Assembly: GCA_027924585.1 (NCBI GenBank)
Contig: BSBM01000096.1
Span: forward strand, 2,728,001-2,792,000
Direction: 5' to 3'
Source: Larix kaempferi
Taxonomy: Eukaryota; Streptophyta; Pinopsida; Pinales; Pinaceae
DNA length: 64,000 nt
The notes under the pieces are model-generated. The model was not told where the DNA came from. It saw only the letters and a list, made by a program, of their open reading frames with translations, and did not search any database. Every line of letters starts with the position of its first letter. Within the stretch, counting starts at the first letter, position 1. A program made the translations under genes and the position numbers. Below are positions 36,356 to 47,885 of the stretch, piece after piece.

Positions 36356-36843
36356 TAGGAAGGTATTTCTTGACATAGATTTGCTAGCACAAGTCTTCTT
36401 CTCTAGATCATCGTCACTGGATCATCATCATCATCACTACTGCTTCTATCTCAATCAATCTCCGATCTATTCGTCATAAAAAGTTCTACAGAGACAGTCT
36501 TTTTTCATACTGGATGTAGGCCCACCACCTGTAGGTCTTCATCATCACTGGCCATACTGTGGAATCCTCAGGACTTATTATGTGAGTCAACAAAACCTCG
36601 AAAGAGCATCCCAGGACTGATTACGAGCACACAGCTCAGCCTATCGGATCTCCTAGGACCTTTTACATGCCACTACACAACCTATCCACGGCCACAGAGT
36701 ATCTTCCTAATACTCATGATCATACTGATCATAACATCATTCACGAAGCACAACCCAGATGCACATACACAGCACTTACACTCACCAGCATGGGAAGACA
36801 CACTTCAACCATCTGTGAAAGGCTCAACACTTATATCTATGCC
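36356..36843 (-). other. 3' region of copia B with one 88-bp-type unit
   Basis: Non-coding sequence between the polypurine tract and the repeat arrays. 36520-36660 contains a single copy of the unit tandemly repeated in element C (words matching 'ctgtggaatcctcaggac', 'cctcgaaagagcatcc' and 'cggatctcctagg'). Confidence 0.6.
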
Positions 36844-37150
36844 ATGGGAGAACACATCTACAACCATGCGAGAATGGCACAACACTTATATCACAACCAT
36901 GGGAGAACACATCTACAACCATGCTCGAATGACCCAACACTTATATCGCAGCCATGGGAGAACACATCTACAACCATGCTCTAATGGCCCCAGCCCTTAC
37001 ATCTGCACCATGGGAGAACACATCTACAACCATGTGAGAATGGCTTCGGAAATTACATCACAACCATGGGAGAACACATCTGCCACCATGTCGAAAAATC
37101 CCAGCAATTATATCGCGACCATGGGAGAACACATCTACAACCATGTCTGA
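36844..37150 (-). repeat. 55-bp tandem array in the 3' region of copia B
   Basis: ATGGGAGAACACATCTACAA recurs, with small changes, at 36846, about 36899, 36954, 37010, 37066 and 37121. The period is 52-56 bp, with six units. Element C has no such array and only a single related segment near 57060. Open frames through it are products of the repeat. Confidence 0.9.
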
Positions 37151-37194
37151 AAAGCTCATGTGCATCTGTGTCTTCGGAACTCATCACACATAAT

Positions 37195-37840
37195 CCAAAT
37201 GATTATGTAATGTATCCACCTGATTCATATCATCTCATATGATCATCCTGATCATGATCATAGCATTGTCTTGATGCATATTATCCAGAGTATCGACCTG
37301 ATACTCATCACAAATGATCATACTAATCATCGTCACTGCATCGTCCTAATGCATGTCATCTGGAGCAACATCCTAAAGCTCATCATCCTGATCATACAAT
37401 GCATCCACCTGATGCATACCAAGTATCTACCTGATACATATCATGATACATGATCTACCCGATCATACAATGTATCCACTTGATCATAACAAGCATCCAA
37501 CATGATGCATATACAATGCATCCACCTGATCATACAATGCATGTCATCTGGAGCAACATCCTGAAGCTCGTCATCCTGATCATACAATGCATCCACCTGA
37601 TGCATACCAAGTATCTACCTGATATATATCATGATACATGATCTACCTGATCATACAATGTATCCACCTGATACATATACAAATACATGATCCATCTGAT
37701 CATAACAAGCATCCAACATGATGCATATACATATACATGATCCAATTGATCATAACAACCATCCAACATGATGCATATACATATACATGATCCAACTGAT
37801 CATACCAAGCAGTAACTGGAGCATCGTCCTGATGCTCATC
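37195..37840 (-). repeat. GATCA/GATGCA-rich repeat array of copia B
   Basis: Units of about 45-50 bp built from 'tgatcata', 'catccaacatgatgcatat' and 'acatgatcca' alternate irregularly. Many words are self-complementary (tgatca, atgcat). Element C has the same class of repeat at 57125-57570, in different number and order. Confidence 0.8.
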
Positions 37841-37929
37841 ACACAGCGCTTACATCCACAACCATGGAAAGGATCCTCCTCTCACCATGCTTGGAATGGC
37901 TCCTGCAAATGTGTCCCATCACTTCTTCC

Positions 37930-38395
37930 TCAAAGTATCTTTAATCTGAAGAACACCAAGCCTACCTCTGAAGTACTCAAACTTCACTCTGGCTAGTGGT
38001 TTCATAAACACATCTGCAATGTGCTCATCCGTCGCAACATACAGGAGTTTCACTACTCCTCTCTACACCATATCCCTTATTGAGTGATATTTGATCTCAA
38101 TGTGCTTCGACCTGTCATGGAACAACAGGTCCTCAGACAACTCCACACAGCTCTGGTTGTCACAAAAGACACTAGTAGCCTCCAGCGGGAGATCAAATAA
38201 CTCAGATAGTAGCTTCCTGAGCCATAATGCCTCACAACTAGTCGAACAAGCTACAACATACTCTACTTTGGCTATACTCAGTGCTACGTGGGATTGCTTC
38301 CTGCTAAACCAAGAGATCACACCTAATCCCATACTGAAGCAGCACCCAGAATTATTCTTCCTATTTGCAACATTGCCTGCCCAATCTGAATCAAC
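37930..38395 (-). pseudogene. RNase H of copia B
   Basis: Minus-strand sequence reads GVISWFSRKQSHVALS, AKVEYVVACSTSCEALWLR, SVFCDNQSC and HIEIKYHSIRDMV, the typical copia RNase H. It is followed by a stop and the C-terminal segment to about 37930. A stop separates it from RT near 38398. RNase H would remove the RNA strand during reverse transcription. Confidence 0.88.
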
Positions 38396-39130
38396 CTAAC
38401 CCTCCAGGTTAAACTTTTGATTTGCATCATACTTGAGCCCATAATCAACTATCCCCTTCAGGTACCTCAGAATATGCTTTACATCGACCAGGTGAACACC
38501 TCTCGGATCCATCAAGAACTGGCTCAATGTGTTCACTGCAAAACAAATATCTGGTCTTATATTCGTCAAGTACATCAAGGACCCAATCATCTGATGATAC
38601 ATTGTGACATCAACTGGCTCAGATGAAGCATCACACAGAAGCTTCAGGTTCGATGCCATAGGTGTGGCCATGGCCTTGCAGTCCATCATCCTAAACCTCT
38701 TCAGGATCTCTACTGCATACTTCCCTTCTCCAAGGAAGATCCCATCTGCACTCTGCCACACCTCCATGCCTAGAAAATAGTGCATCATCCCCAAGTCCTT
38801 CATCTTGAACTCGGCTGCAAGATTCCTCTTGGTGTCGGCAATCAACCCATCCTCTCCTACAACAAACAGGTCATCCACATATAGGAGTAGTATCACAGGA
38901 TTTCCTTCCTCAACCTTGTTGTAAAGGTTGGAATCTGCTTTACTCTCGGTAAAGCCTAAACTGGATAGAAAACTGTCCATCCTACCATACCAATTCCTAG
39001 GAGCTTCCTTCAACCTACACACATATGACTCCCTGTCATGTGTTTCAAAACCAAGTGGCTGCTCCACATACACTTCCTCTTCGACTACACCATTCAAGAA
39101 AGCTATCTTGACATCCATCTAGTGTATCTT
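38396..39130 (-). pseudogene. RT of copia B, C-terminal part
   Basis: A 240-codon open frame starts MDVKIAFLNGVVEEEVYVEQ and continues through the catalytic box YVDD (about 38870-38881) to RPDICFAVNTLSQF and the LRYLKG motif. The catalytic Asp pair is intact. A TAG just before MDVKIAFLNG (about 39119-39121) separates it from the upstream RT part. Confidence 0.9.
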
Positions 39131-40966
39131 TCATTTCATCACTACAGCTAGAGCAAATACTGTTCTGATGGAAGTGTATCTGGCTACAGAAGCAAAGGTC
39201 TCTTCATAGTCTATTCCCTCTTTCTGAGAGAAGCCACGAGCTACAAACCTTGCCTTGTATTTCTCTATGCTATCATACGCAGCATGCTTGATGTTATAGA
39301 TCCACTTGGAAGTCACAACAGACTTCCCCTTAGGTCTTGGGACAACATCCCAAACACCATTATTCATGATCGATTGGTATTCCTCGACCATGGCATCCTT
39401 CCATTCTTTCTTTTCCACTGCCTCTTCATAACTGGAAGGTTCTTTGTTCATAATGTCACAGAGCAAGGCAACATAGCTAGTGTGTGACCTTGTCCTTTTC
39501 CTTTCTCTGTGTTCTTCTTCTAGAATACCATATCTTTCTGCATCTTGAATGAGCTCTCTAGCCCATGCAGGTTTCCTCTTGTGCGAGTTCTTGTCACGGG
39601 GTGGATCTACAGGTATTTGTGGATCTCCAACTTCACGATGTGCTTCTGGAATTGCTTCATTCATGGTGGTGTCTTGAAATCTAGTTTCCTTTGGTTCTTC
39701 ATGATCTTCAACAGGTGCCTTCCTTGACTTGATGAAGTTTGAGTCTTCATCAAATGTTACATCCCTGCTGACATCAATATTCTTGAACCCTAGAAAGTAT
39801 ATTCTGTAAGCCTTCAAGCTTTCACTGTACCCCACAAAAATGCCCTTCTTTCCTGAAGGATCTAGCTTTGTCCTCTTTTCCTTTGGAATATGAGTGTATA
39901 CTGGAAAACCAAATATTCTGAGATGGCTCACTTCAGGTTTCTTACCAAAGAATACCTCTTCTGGTGTCTTGTTGTCCAAAATATTGTGAGGTGTTCTGTT
40001 CTGCACATATATAGTTGTCCTAGCTACTTTTGCCCATAGATGCATAGGCAGCTCCTAGTCATGCAGCATTTCCCATGCTTCTTCCATGATTGTTCTATTC
40101 TTCCTTTTTGCAACTCCATTCTGTTGTGGATTGTAGGGAGCAGTCAACTCCCTCTTAATCCCTGAATCACTACATAACTTCTTGAAATCACCTGAAGTGA
40201 ATTCTCTGCCATTGTCGGATCTGAATGTCTTCATCTTCTTATCAATTTGATTTTCCATCAAGGTTTTGAATTCCTTGAACTTATCAAACACTTCATCTTT
40301 GTTCTTTAATAAGTAAACCCAAGTCTTTCTAGAGAAATCATCAATGAAAGAGACATAGTATACATACCCACTCAGAGAACTGGATGACATCGGACCACAT
40401 ACATTAGAGTGGATAATTTCCAAGATTCCTTTAGCTTTGCTTTCACTGCTTGGAAATTCCTTCTTAATGTTCTTTCCTTTTGCACATCCTTTGCAAACAC
40501 CTTCATGCTTTGTCTTGATTTTAGGAAGAGCCTCAACAACTTTACTTGCAATTAGTAGTACACTATAGTGCACATGTGCAAGCCTTCTATGCCAAAGTTC
40601 ACTTGGCTCCATGGATTCATGTACCATGGCATGTTCAGGTTGTCTCTTCAATTTGAACAATCCTCCCTCTTGCTCCCCAATCACTACTGCATCATCTACA
40701 GTTTTACCCTTTTGCCACATTAGGACTTGGCCATCTAAAAATGCAACCCTCATGCCTTTTGCATCCAATGCAGATATGGAGAGTAGGTTCTTCTTGAGCC
40801 TAGGTACATATAGAACATCTTTCATCTTCAAAGACTTCCCAGAGTCTAGGTTGTAGGAGGCTTCACCACTTCCTTTGATAGGATATTGATAGTCATCCCC
40901 AAGTTTCACCTTATGGGGTGACTCATGTTCAAATAGATTTAAAAAAGATTCTTTAAACCCAGTCAT
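39131..40966 (-). pseudogene. Integrase and N-terminal RT of copia B
   Basis: Two open frames of 303 and 304 codons are separated by one stop near 40052 (a Gln codon in C). The first has LKKNLLSISALDAKG, ELWHRRLAHVHYSVL and CKGCAKGK (zinc binding), then IIHSNVCGP, where the first catalytic Asp is replaced by Asn, FRSDNGREFTSG, and NGVAKRKNR, where the catalytic Glu is Lys. The second holds the integrase C-terminus (GIFVGYSESLKAYRI) and the start of RT ([18 protein letters not shown]). Two of three integrase catalytic residues are lost. Confidence 0.9.
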
Positions 40967-41932
40967 GTGTTTGGAATCCTCACTATCAATAAGCCAATCA
41001 TTACATCCATGAGAGATAGTACCTGTGAGAGCAGAGATTAGAACATATTCATCTTCACTAGATGAGTCATCACTTTCTTCTCTAGCCTTCTTCTTGGGAG
41101 GTTCATCACCCTCAGCAGCATGAGCATGCTATTTTGTTTTGTTGCCATTCCTCTTCTTGTTGAAGTTGTTGTTGTTGTCGTTCTTGTTCTTGGGACAATC
41201 TGAGGCAAAGTGCCCTTTCTCATTACATGTAAAACATCTTAGATGTTTCCTATTTTTAAAGTGGTGAGAAGGTTTCTTGGAATGAGAATGATCCCTCTTG
41301 AACTTTCTTCCCTTCTTGGTGTCAGCAGTGAGAGATTGATCTTCATTTCCCATCTTTTCTTCTCGGGCCATAAGCCTAGCCTCTTCCTGAGAGCACTCCT
41401 CTCATAGTCTACTGAAGGAGATCAATTTTCTTCTTACACAGATTCCTTGGATGAAGGAGTCCCATGACCTAGGTAGGCCATTAAATGTGGTCATTACAAT
41501 TTCACCATTCTCCACTACTTCATCCACAGCTTCAAGTTGTTCCTTGATTTGAGAGACCTTGGAAAAGTAAGATTGAATGGTCTCTCCATTCTAAAGCTTT
41601 ACCCCTTTCAATTGATTCTACAGAGTCATCTTTCGATTTATATTCTTTCCTTCAAACAGTTTGGTCAAGGAGTCAAACATTTACTTAGGTGTCTTTAGGG
41701 AAGACACCTGGGGTATGAGATGGTCCTTTATAGAATCAGCAATGATTCTATTAGCCTTGACCAGGTTCTTCTTGTGTAAGGTCTTAGCCTCTTCTTCTTC
41801 TAGAAATGGAACCTCTTCCTTTATGTAGGTGTCCAAATCATTCTCTTCAAGGATTAACCCAATCTTATACTTCCATGCTCAGAATTTATCAGCTCCATCA
41901 AGCTTATCCTCAAGCTTGGTGTAGTGAGACAT
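40967..41932 (-). pseudogene. gag and protease of copia B
   Basis: The ATG at 41932 gives MSHYTKLEDKLDGADKF and then TGA at codon 18 (41881-41879), followed by AWKY. Element C has the same TGA. More stops interrupt the frame near 41680 (before MFDS) and 41400 (a Trp codon in C). The frame is open from 41371 to 41129 with the knuckle CFTCNEKGHFASDC. The protease start reads LIDSEDSKHMTGFK (near 40985), so the D-S-G-A-S active site is now D-S-E-D-S. Confidence 0.88.
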
Positions 41933-42489
41933 CTTAAAGAGTAATTCAAATGGAAATAGAAAAGATTTAGGTCTTACCACTTAATTTGCAGAAATCCGGA
42001 TATGGTGCTGGATTAGGCTTTGTGAGAGAAACCCTAAAAATTAAAAATGTGAATTTCAACTTTCTGAAAGGATAGAAAGATGCACCTTGATGAGCTGATC
42101 AGCCTGGTATATTCAGAATTTGAAATCTGCAAAGTTTTTCCCTTCAAAAATGCCTTTTAGTCTTCTCGGATTCACTGGGGAGGACCCTGAATTAGGGTTT
42201 GAGTTTCCCGGAGCTTCACCCAACCAAAAATATCGATCCAAAGCTCTAAACTTCGATTTTTCCAAGGGGCTTCTAGCTATGTCCTCAGATTTTAGAAATT
42301 CCTATTTTTGGGGAAACCCTAAATTTTAGGGCCAAAAATTAAAGTGCCCAGAATTGAATTCTGATTGGACAGAAAGATGCACCTTGATAAGGAGAGTCAA
42401 AATACCCTACTTCCTTTCAAGATCTGTGCATAGAAACCCAATAAACATGAAACCCTAGTTTTCGCAACTGCATAGTGTCTTCTTCTCAG
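41933..42489 (-). other. Leader of copia B
   Basis: 557 bp between PBS and gag, homologous to 52472-53029 of element C. An antisense frame of 69 codons (42120-42329, plus strand) has a 63-codon counterpart in C (52841-52650, minus strand). The two differ at about 14 residues, many of them non-conservative, so selection on it is doubtful. Confidence 0.6.
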
Positions 42490-42506
42490 GTTAGCTCTGA
42501 TACCAT
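42490..42506 (-). other. Primer-binding site of copia B
   Basis: The minus strand reads TGGTATCAGAGCTAACC directly after the 5' LTR. It is the initiator Met-tRNA type and identical to the site in element C. Confidence 0.93.
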
Positions 42507-43078
42507 GTTAATTTTTTAGCAATAATTCAATATACTCTAGGATCTTTACTAAGAGAATAACATGTACAACACATCAAGTATAACAATGCATATCAGTCAC
42601 ACCAAGCAATCACATGAGACAATAGACACACAGAGTTTCACTGGGGAAAACCATAAAGGTGAAAAACCCCACAACTTCCTCAGAGATAGAAAGAGCAATG
42701 ATACAACCCAAGTACAAGAGATAGTCTTCTACTAGCAGCTACTCCTCCTCCTCAACTAGTGTGCCACTTTCCAAGTGATGTAGAAGTGAATAATGAGATG
42801 ATGAAATAGAGTGCCTCCCGCACTCTATTTATACATGACCTGACCTACCTAATAACCTAGCAGGGCCGACTTGTCTAACTCAATCTAATAACCCATGGTT
42901 ATACTAATCAGGGCCGACCCCACACTCTGTGGTCTAATAACCCATCACAACAAGTTACGACACTTGGGACACTTGTCAATACAAATGACGACAATTTCAT
43001 ATAGAGGAATAATAACATCTCTATAGGAGTACAATATACACAGGTGAAATACATTCCGAAGTTACATATACATCAACA
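42507..43078 (-). repeat. 5' LTR of copia B
   Basis: 572 bp, TGTTGATGTAT to AAAATTAACA on the minus strand. A TATAAATAGAG box lies at about 42824-42834. Confidence 0.95.
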
Positions 43079-43430
43079 AAAGACGACATTTTTGAATGGG
43101 AAGATAGAAGAAGAAGTATATATCGAGCAACCAGAAGGATTTGAAACACAAGATAGAAAGTCACATGTATGTATACTGAAGAAAGCATTGTATGGGTTGA
43201 AGCAAGCACCAAGAGCATTGTATGGAATAATTGATAGCTTCCTGATGAGTTTGGGATTTACTAAGAGTAAATCATATTCTAATATTTATTATAAGATTAT
43301 GGATGATGAACCTATGATAGTACTACTGTATGTAGATGATTTGTTTTGGACAGGACAAGACAAACCTATCACCAAATGTAAGAGAAGGATTGTAACAGAA
43401 TTTGAGATGAAGGACCTCGGAATACCATTA
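43079..43430 (+). pseudogene. RT of copia A, second part (3'-truncated)
   Basis: Resumes at the AAAGA duplication with [19 protein letters not shown] and continues through [12 protein letters not shown] and the catalytic box YVDD (43329-43340) to FEMKDLGIP. Copia homology ends there. From about 43430 the sequence is gypsy ([10 protein letters not shown] in another frame). RNase H and the 3' LTR of A are absent. Confidence 0.9.
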
Positions 43431-43439
43431 TTTTTTGCA

Positions 43440-44800
43440 AGAATTCAAGGATGTGTTTCCTAATTAAGTGACGTGAATTCCTCCAAAGAAGTACCTTGAT
43501 TTTACAATTAATGTTTTTTTAGGAGCTGCACCAGTTTCTAAGATGCCTTACAAGATGAGTACACCATAATTATTAGAGTTGAAAATGAAATTGCAAGAAT
43601 TGTTGGAAAATAAGTACATTCATCCAAGTGTGTCTCCATGGGGAGAAACTGTACTTTTTGTGAAAAAGAAAGATGGAACACTGAGGTTATGTATTGATTG
43701 TAGGAAATTGAACAAAGTTACAATGAAGAAAAAGTACCCCTTGCCTCAAATTGATGATATTTTTTATCAAATGAGAGGTGAAAAAGTATTTTCAAAGATT
43801 AACTTGAGATTTGGTTACCATCAAGTGAGAATCAAGGAAGAGAACATTCACAAGACAACCTTTAGAACAAGGTACGTGAACTATGAATTTGTGGTGGTGC
43901 CATTTGGTCTCATTAATGCACCAACTACATTCATGTGTCTCATGAACAGTGTTTTCAACACGTATTTGGAAAAGTTTGTTCTTTGTTTTCTATATGACAT
44001 TCTTATCTATTCCAAGAATGAAGAAGAACACGAAGAACATTTGAGAATGGATTTGTGATTGGTAAGGGAGCTTAAGTTTTATGCAAAGTTAATCAAATGT
44101 TATTTTTACAAAAATAAAATTCATTATTTGGGTCACATTATTTCAAATGAAGGAATATTAGTTAATCCAGAGAAGATTGAAACCATCATGAATTGGCCAA
44201 CTGCAAGAAATGTGATAGACGTAAGATGTTTTTTGGGTCTTGCTAGTTACTATAGGAGGTGCATTGAAGGATTCTTCAAGGTTGCACACCCAATCACTTC
44301 TTTGCAAAATAAGGGGATAAAATTTGAGTGGACACCAAAATGTGAAGAAATCTTACAGTTGTTGAAGAAGCTTCTCACAAGTGCTCCAATTCTGAAAATT
44401 GCAAATAGAGAAAATGATTTTGTGGTGTGTATAGATGCATGCAACTAGGGACTTGAGGGAGTTATTATGCAAGATAACCATGTGGTATGCTATGAGTTAA
44501 GGAATTTGAAAGAGCACGAGAAGAAATATGCTACCCATGATTTAAAACTTGCAACCATCGTGCACGCTTTGAAAATGTGGAGGCACTACTTAATGGGAAG
44601 AAAATTTGAGAGGACATACCACTGTGGTATGAAAATTTTGTTTGATAAACCAACATAAAATGCTAGGTAGGTTAGGTGGTTGTAATTTTTATGTGAATTT
44701 GATTTTGAAATCAAGAACATAAAAGGGAAATAAAATAAAGTTGCTAATGAACTTAGTAGAAAATTACATGAAATACATGTGGCATCCATTAGTATCTTCC
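43440..44800 (+). pseudogene. RT and RNase H of gypsy D
   Basis: The frame runs from [10 protein letters not shown] through stops near 43472 and 43566, then open from 43579: [40 protein letters not shown]. The catalytic box reads FLYD (about 43987-43998), with the first Asp replaced by Tyr, so polymerase activity is lost. After stops at 44056 and 44446 the RNase H part follows (VVCYELRNLKEHEKKY, ALKMWRHYLMGRKF). A frameshift lies near 44900. Confidence 0.85.
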
Positions 44801-46279
44801 AGTTAGATTTAAGGAAGTGGATTGTTAACTGTATCACCGAAGATGAAATGGATGTGCAAATAAAGGACAAATTACCGAAACATAATTTAGAAAAAGGTAT
44901 GAAGGTTACCATTTGGGAGGTGATAGATTTCTTATTTATAAAAACATAATTTATATTCCAAATGTGGCAAACTTGAGAAGAATTGTTATGGATCAAATCC
45001 ATAAAATGCCATATGCCGATCACCCAAGATACCAAAAAACAATTGCTATAGCTATGAAGCAATATTGTTGGCCATTAATGGAAAATTACATTACTGAGTA
45101 TATCTCGACGTGTATGAAATGTCAGCAAATTGTAAAGGTTGAGCATCAACACCCAACAGGTTTATTGCATCCTTTTCCAATTCCAGATTGGAAATGGGAT
45201 GTGATTTCCATGGATTTTATTACAGGTTTTCCAATAATAGTGAGACAACATGATTCCATCATGGTTGCTGTGGATAAATTATCTAAGGTATCACATTTTA
45301 TACTAGTTAAATCCACATATAAAATGGATGCCATTGTAAATATTTTCATGAAGAAAATTTTCAAATTGCATGGATTGCCTAAGGAAATAATTTTAGACAT
45401 GGATACCAAGTTCACCTCTAACTTTGGGAAAACTATTTTTGCATATTTGGGTACACGGATGAACTCTAGTATTGCGTACCATCCACAAAAAAATGGTCAA
45501 AAAGAAAGAATAAATCGGGTGCTTGAAGACATGCTACACATGTATGTGATGGAGAAACCATCCAAGTGGAAAGATTATCTACACCTGATAGAATTTGCAT
45601 ATAACAATGGGAAGTAAGCATCATTGGGCATGACTCCATTTGAAGCATTGTTTGTAAATAGGTGCAGAACACCAATTACTTGGGATAATATAGTGATCAA
45701 AATTGTACTTAGGCTAGAAATGATTAAGGAAATGGAACAAGAGTTACAAAGATTAGGAAAAATTTAAAGGCGGCCCAAGGTAGACAGAAAAGCTATGCAT
45801 ATAAGAATAAAGTGCATAGGGATTTTCATGTTGGGGATCATGTTTACCTCTGAGTGAAGCTAAGGAAGATTTCCTTGAAGCTTGGGAGTTGTGGCATGTT
45901 GTCACCAAGAAATTGTGGTCTATTTGAAGTGCTTGAGAGGAGAGGGCTAATTGCATTTCCTGCTAGCTCACTAGATCTGATAATGTTTTTTATGTTTCTT
46001 TTCTTAAGAAATATGTAGATGATCCTAACCATGTGATTGATTGGGATGTGATATAGGTGGAACCCAAGGAATAGTTCCAAACCTAGCCACTATGCATCCT
46101 AGAAAGGAAGGTGACATTACTCTAGAGCCGAGCCGTCAGATAGGTAAAGGTGCACTAAAAGCACTTGGGTCCCGATGAGGCTACGTGGGAGCTAGAGGAT
46201 TCCATAAGAGAGGCATATCAATTTTTGTTCTAATTTTGAGCAAACACTATGGACATTGTTATTCCAAGGGGAAGATGAT
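44801..46279 (+). pseudogene. Integrase and C-terminal tail of gypsy D
   Basis: Open from 44913 to 45617. The zinc finger is intact in its Cys pair (CMKCQQIVKVEHQ). Core residues are SMDFITGF (Asp), ILDMDTKFTSNF (Asp) and NGQKERINRVLED (Glu). After a stop at 45615 the frame continues to MTPFEALFVNRC and on, with more stops, to a chromodomain-like end near 46150-46230. The last 15 bp (46265-46279, CCAAGGGGAAGATGA) are a plausible polypurine tract. Confidence 0.82.
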
Positions 46280-47742
46280 TGTAATATCCCCAATTTTGAT
46301 TTGGAATGTATTTCACCAAAATTATGTAAATGATGTAAATATGCTACTATGGATTCCTAGTGCATAGCTCAATGCCAAGGCCCGGCTAGTGAATGGCTAG
46401 GCATGCGTGATTTAAATATTGTTATTTGGACTATATGGTTGGATTGTCATGACAGTTTAGAATATATGTAAATATTATGTGCATAAATAGTAAAATGGTC
46501 CAAGAATGGTTGTGTAAAGAGAACCAAAGGTGCTATGATTCCATAAGAGGGGAAGAGGAAAGGTGGGTTCTATGGGAAACTAAATCCTTGCTTCCAAGTG
46601 TCAACCTTATAACTTATCCAAATTCTGACATGTGATGTGAATAAGCCAATTATCTCATTTTTTGACTATTTTCCAATTATTGAATGCATGTGTGAAGTTG
46701 GTGGGAAACATTACCTCATGTAGTTATTGAAGCATGGGATTGACTACACTTTTATGTCAGTTCTTCCATGACTTAATTCAGTCTGCAACTGCTAGGAGTC
46801 CTTTATTCCATAGTCATAAGCTATGTCAGTAGTATTTTCACAATTTTCTCATATCCCTTGGAGTCAACCCTCATTCTCTCTTTCTTTCATGAATGCATAT
46901 TTACACTATGTATAGCTCTCCATTATTGCCCAAGACCTTACCAAAACTTTTTTTAACCCATAAATTCGAATTTGGAGACAAAGCTACAAATTTGGAAGGG
47001 AAAATAGATGGTTGTAGATGAGCAGAGAGGTTGGGAAAGATATGAACCTTTACCCATTGATTTTTTCTAGGCTCGTAGATTCTTAAGAATCCATGGATTG
47101 AGGCTACAAGTGGTTCTCCAACAACATATAATAGGTTGGTCTCCTTCTTTGTACACATTGGAAGTACCTAGTAAGATGGATCACCCAAGAGAAATATGGA
47201 TTGGTGAAGGGAGTGCCTGAGAACAAAAGGGTATTATGTGGGGAAGGTATTTTTTGAACCAAGGATGTGAGAGCTAAGTGAGACCCATGCAGAGCTTTGT
47301 ATGAGCATTTGGCTAATCATAAAGAGAGAATGGGTTGTGGGATGAGAGAGAGGAGCTTGTAGGTTTTTCCGTCGCCCTGGTGGCCTTGTAGCCTAGCTTG
47401 TGAGTGGCCTCTTATCAAGAATGGTATATGTTGGACATAGTGCCTATGGTTGGGTGGAAAATCTCTCTTATATATCCAATTGCTTGGATCTATGTTGGAT
47501 AAAGATAAGTATTCTCATGCATTTGAATATGAAATGGTTTTATTTAATGTGTGTTATGGATATGTTGATAAATGAATGTTAGATGTGTGTTAATAGAGTT
47601 TAATTGCAGTGTGTATGTTTATTTATGTTTTTACACACATATTTTAATATGTTATGAAATTTAGATTATGGCTATGGGGAGAAATTTGGAAGCCCCAAAT
47701 TAGTTACTCTCGATGGTTTTATTGGGTTAAGGGGACATTACA
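46280..47742 (+). repeat. 3' LTR of gypsy D (1463 bp)
   Basis: TGTAATATCCCC to GGGACATTACA, preceded by a purine-rich tract. It matches the diverged LTR at 4385-5812. Its end abuts the CAT microsatellite directly. Confidence 0.88.
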
Positions 47743-47824
47743 ATCATCATCATCATCAAGGACATAATCGTTACCATCATCATCACTATAATCAACATCA
47801 TCTTTGTCATCATCATCCTCATTG

Positions 47825-47885
<61 letters not shown>

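Larger units (their letters stand above)
35771..43078 (-). mobile_element. Ty1/copia element B inserted in the RT gene of A
   Basis: 7308 bp with a 573-bp LTR at 35771-36343 (3' in the element's sense) and 572 bp at 42507-43078. AAAGA duplications flank it (35766-35770 and 43079-43083). On the minus strand the order is LTR, PBS, leader, gag, protease, integrase, RT, RNase H, repeat-rich 3' region, polypurine tract, LTR. LTR ends are TGTTGATGTAT and AAAATTAACA. The two LTRs differ at about 4 percent of sites by eye. B belongs to the same family as C. gag and pol carry several stops. Confidence 0.95.
8313..43430 (+). mobile_element. Ty1/copia element A, twice interrupted and 3'-truncated
   Basis: Order on the plus strand is 5' LTR (8313-8878), PBS, leader, gag, protease, integrase, then RT. 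The leader is interrupted by element E (9127-32747) and RT by element B (35771-43078). Both interruptions have perfect 5-bp target duplications, so the host order is certain. Integrase before RT is the copia arrangement. RNase H and the 3' LTR are missing: copia homology stops just after the RT segment reading KDLGIP, at about 43430, where gypsy sequence begins. Coding parts hold several in-frame stops. It is the oldest member of the nest and is clearly diverged in protein sequence from copia elements B and C. Confidence 0.9.
43431..47742 (+). mobile_element. 5'-truncated Ty3/gypsy element D
   Basis: Begins abruptly just upstream of RT and continues through RNase H, integrase, a chromodomain-like end (KHLGPDEATWELEDSIREAY), a polypurine tract and a 3' LTR at 46280-47742. 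5' LTR, gag and protease are missing. LTR ends TGTAATATCC and GGGACATTACA match those of E although the lengths differ. The left edge is a breakpoint with copia A, so no target duplication can be checked. The pol frame has many stops and at least one frameshift. Confidence 0.88.

Noticed and set aside
36667-37150. Open frames of 105 and 144 codons on the plus strand with repeated EHIYNHARM-type units
   Set aside because: They lie antisense to element B in its 55-bp tandem array. The period is not a multiple of three throughout, and C lacks the array.
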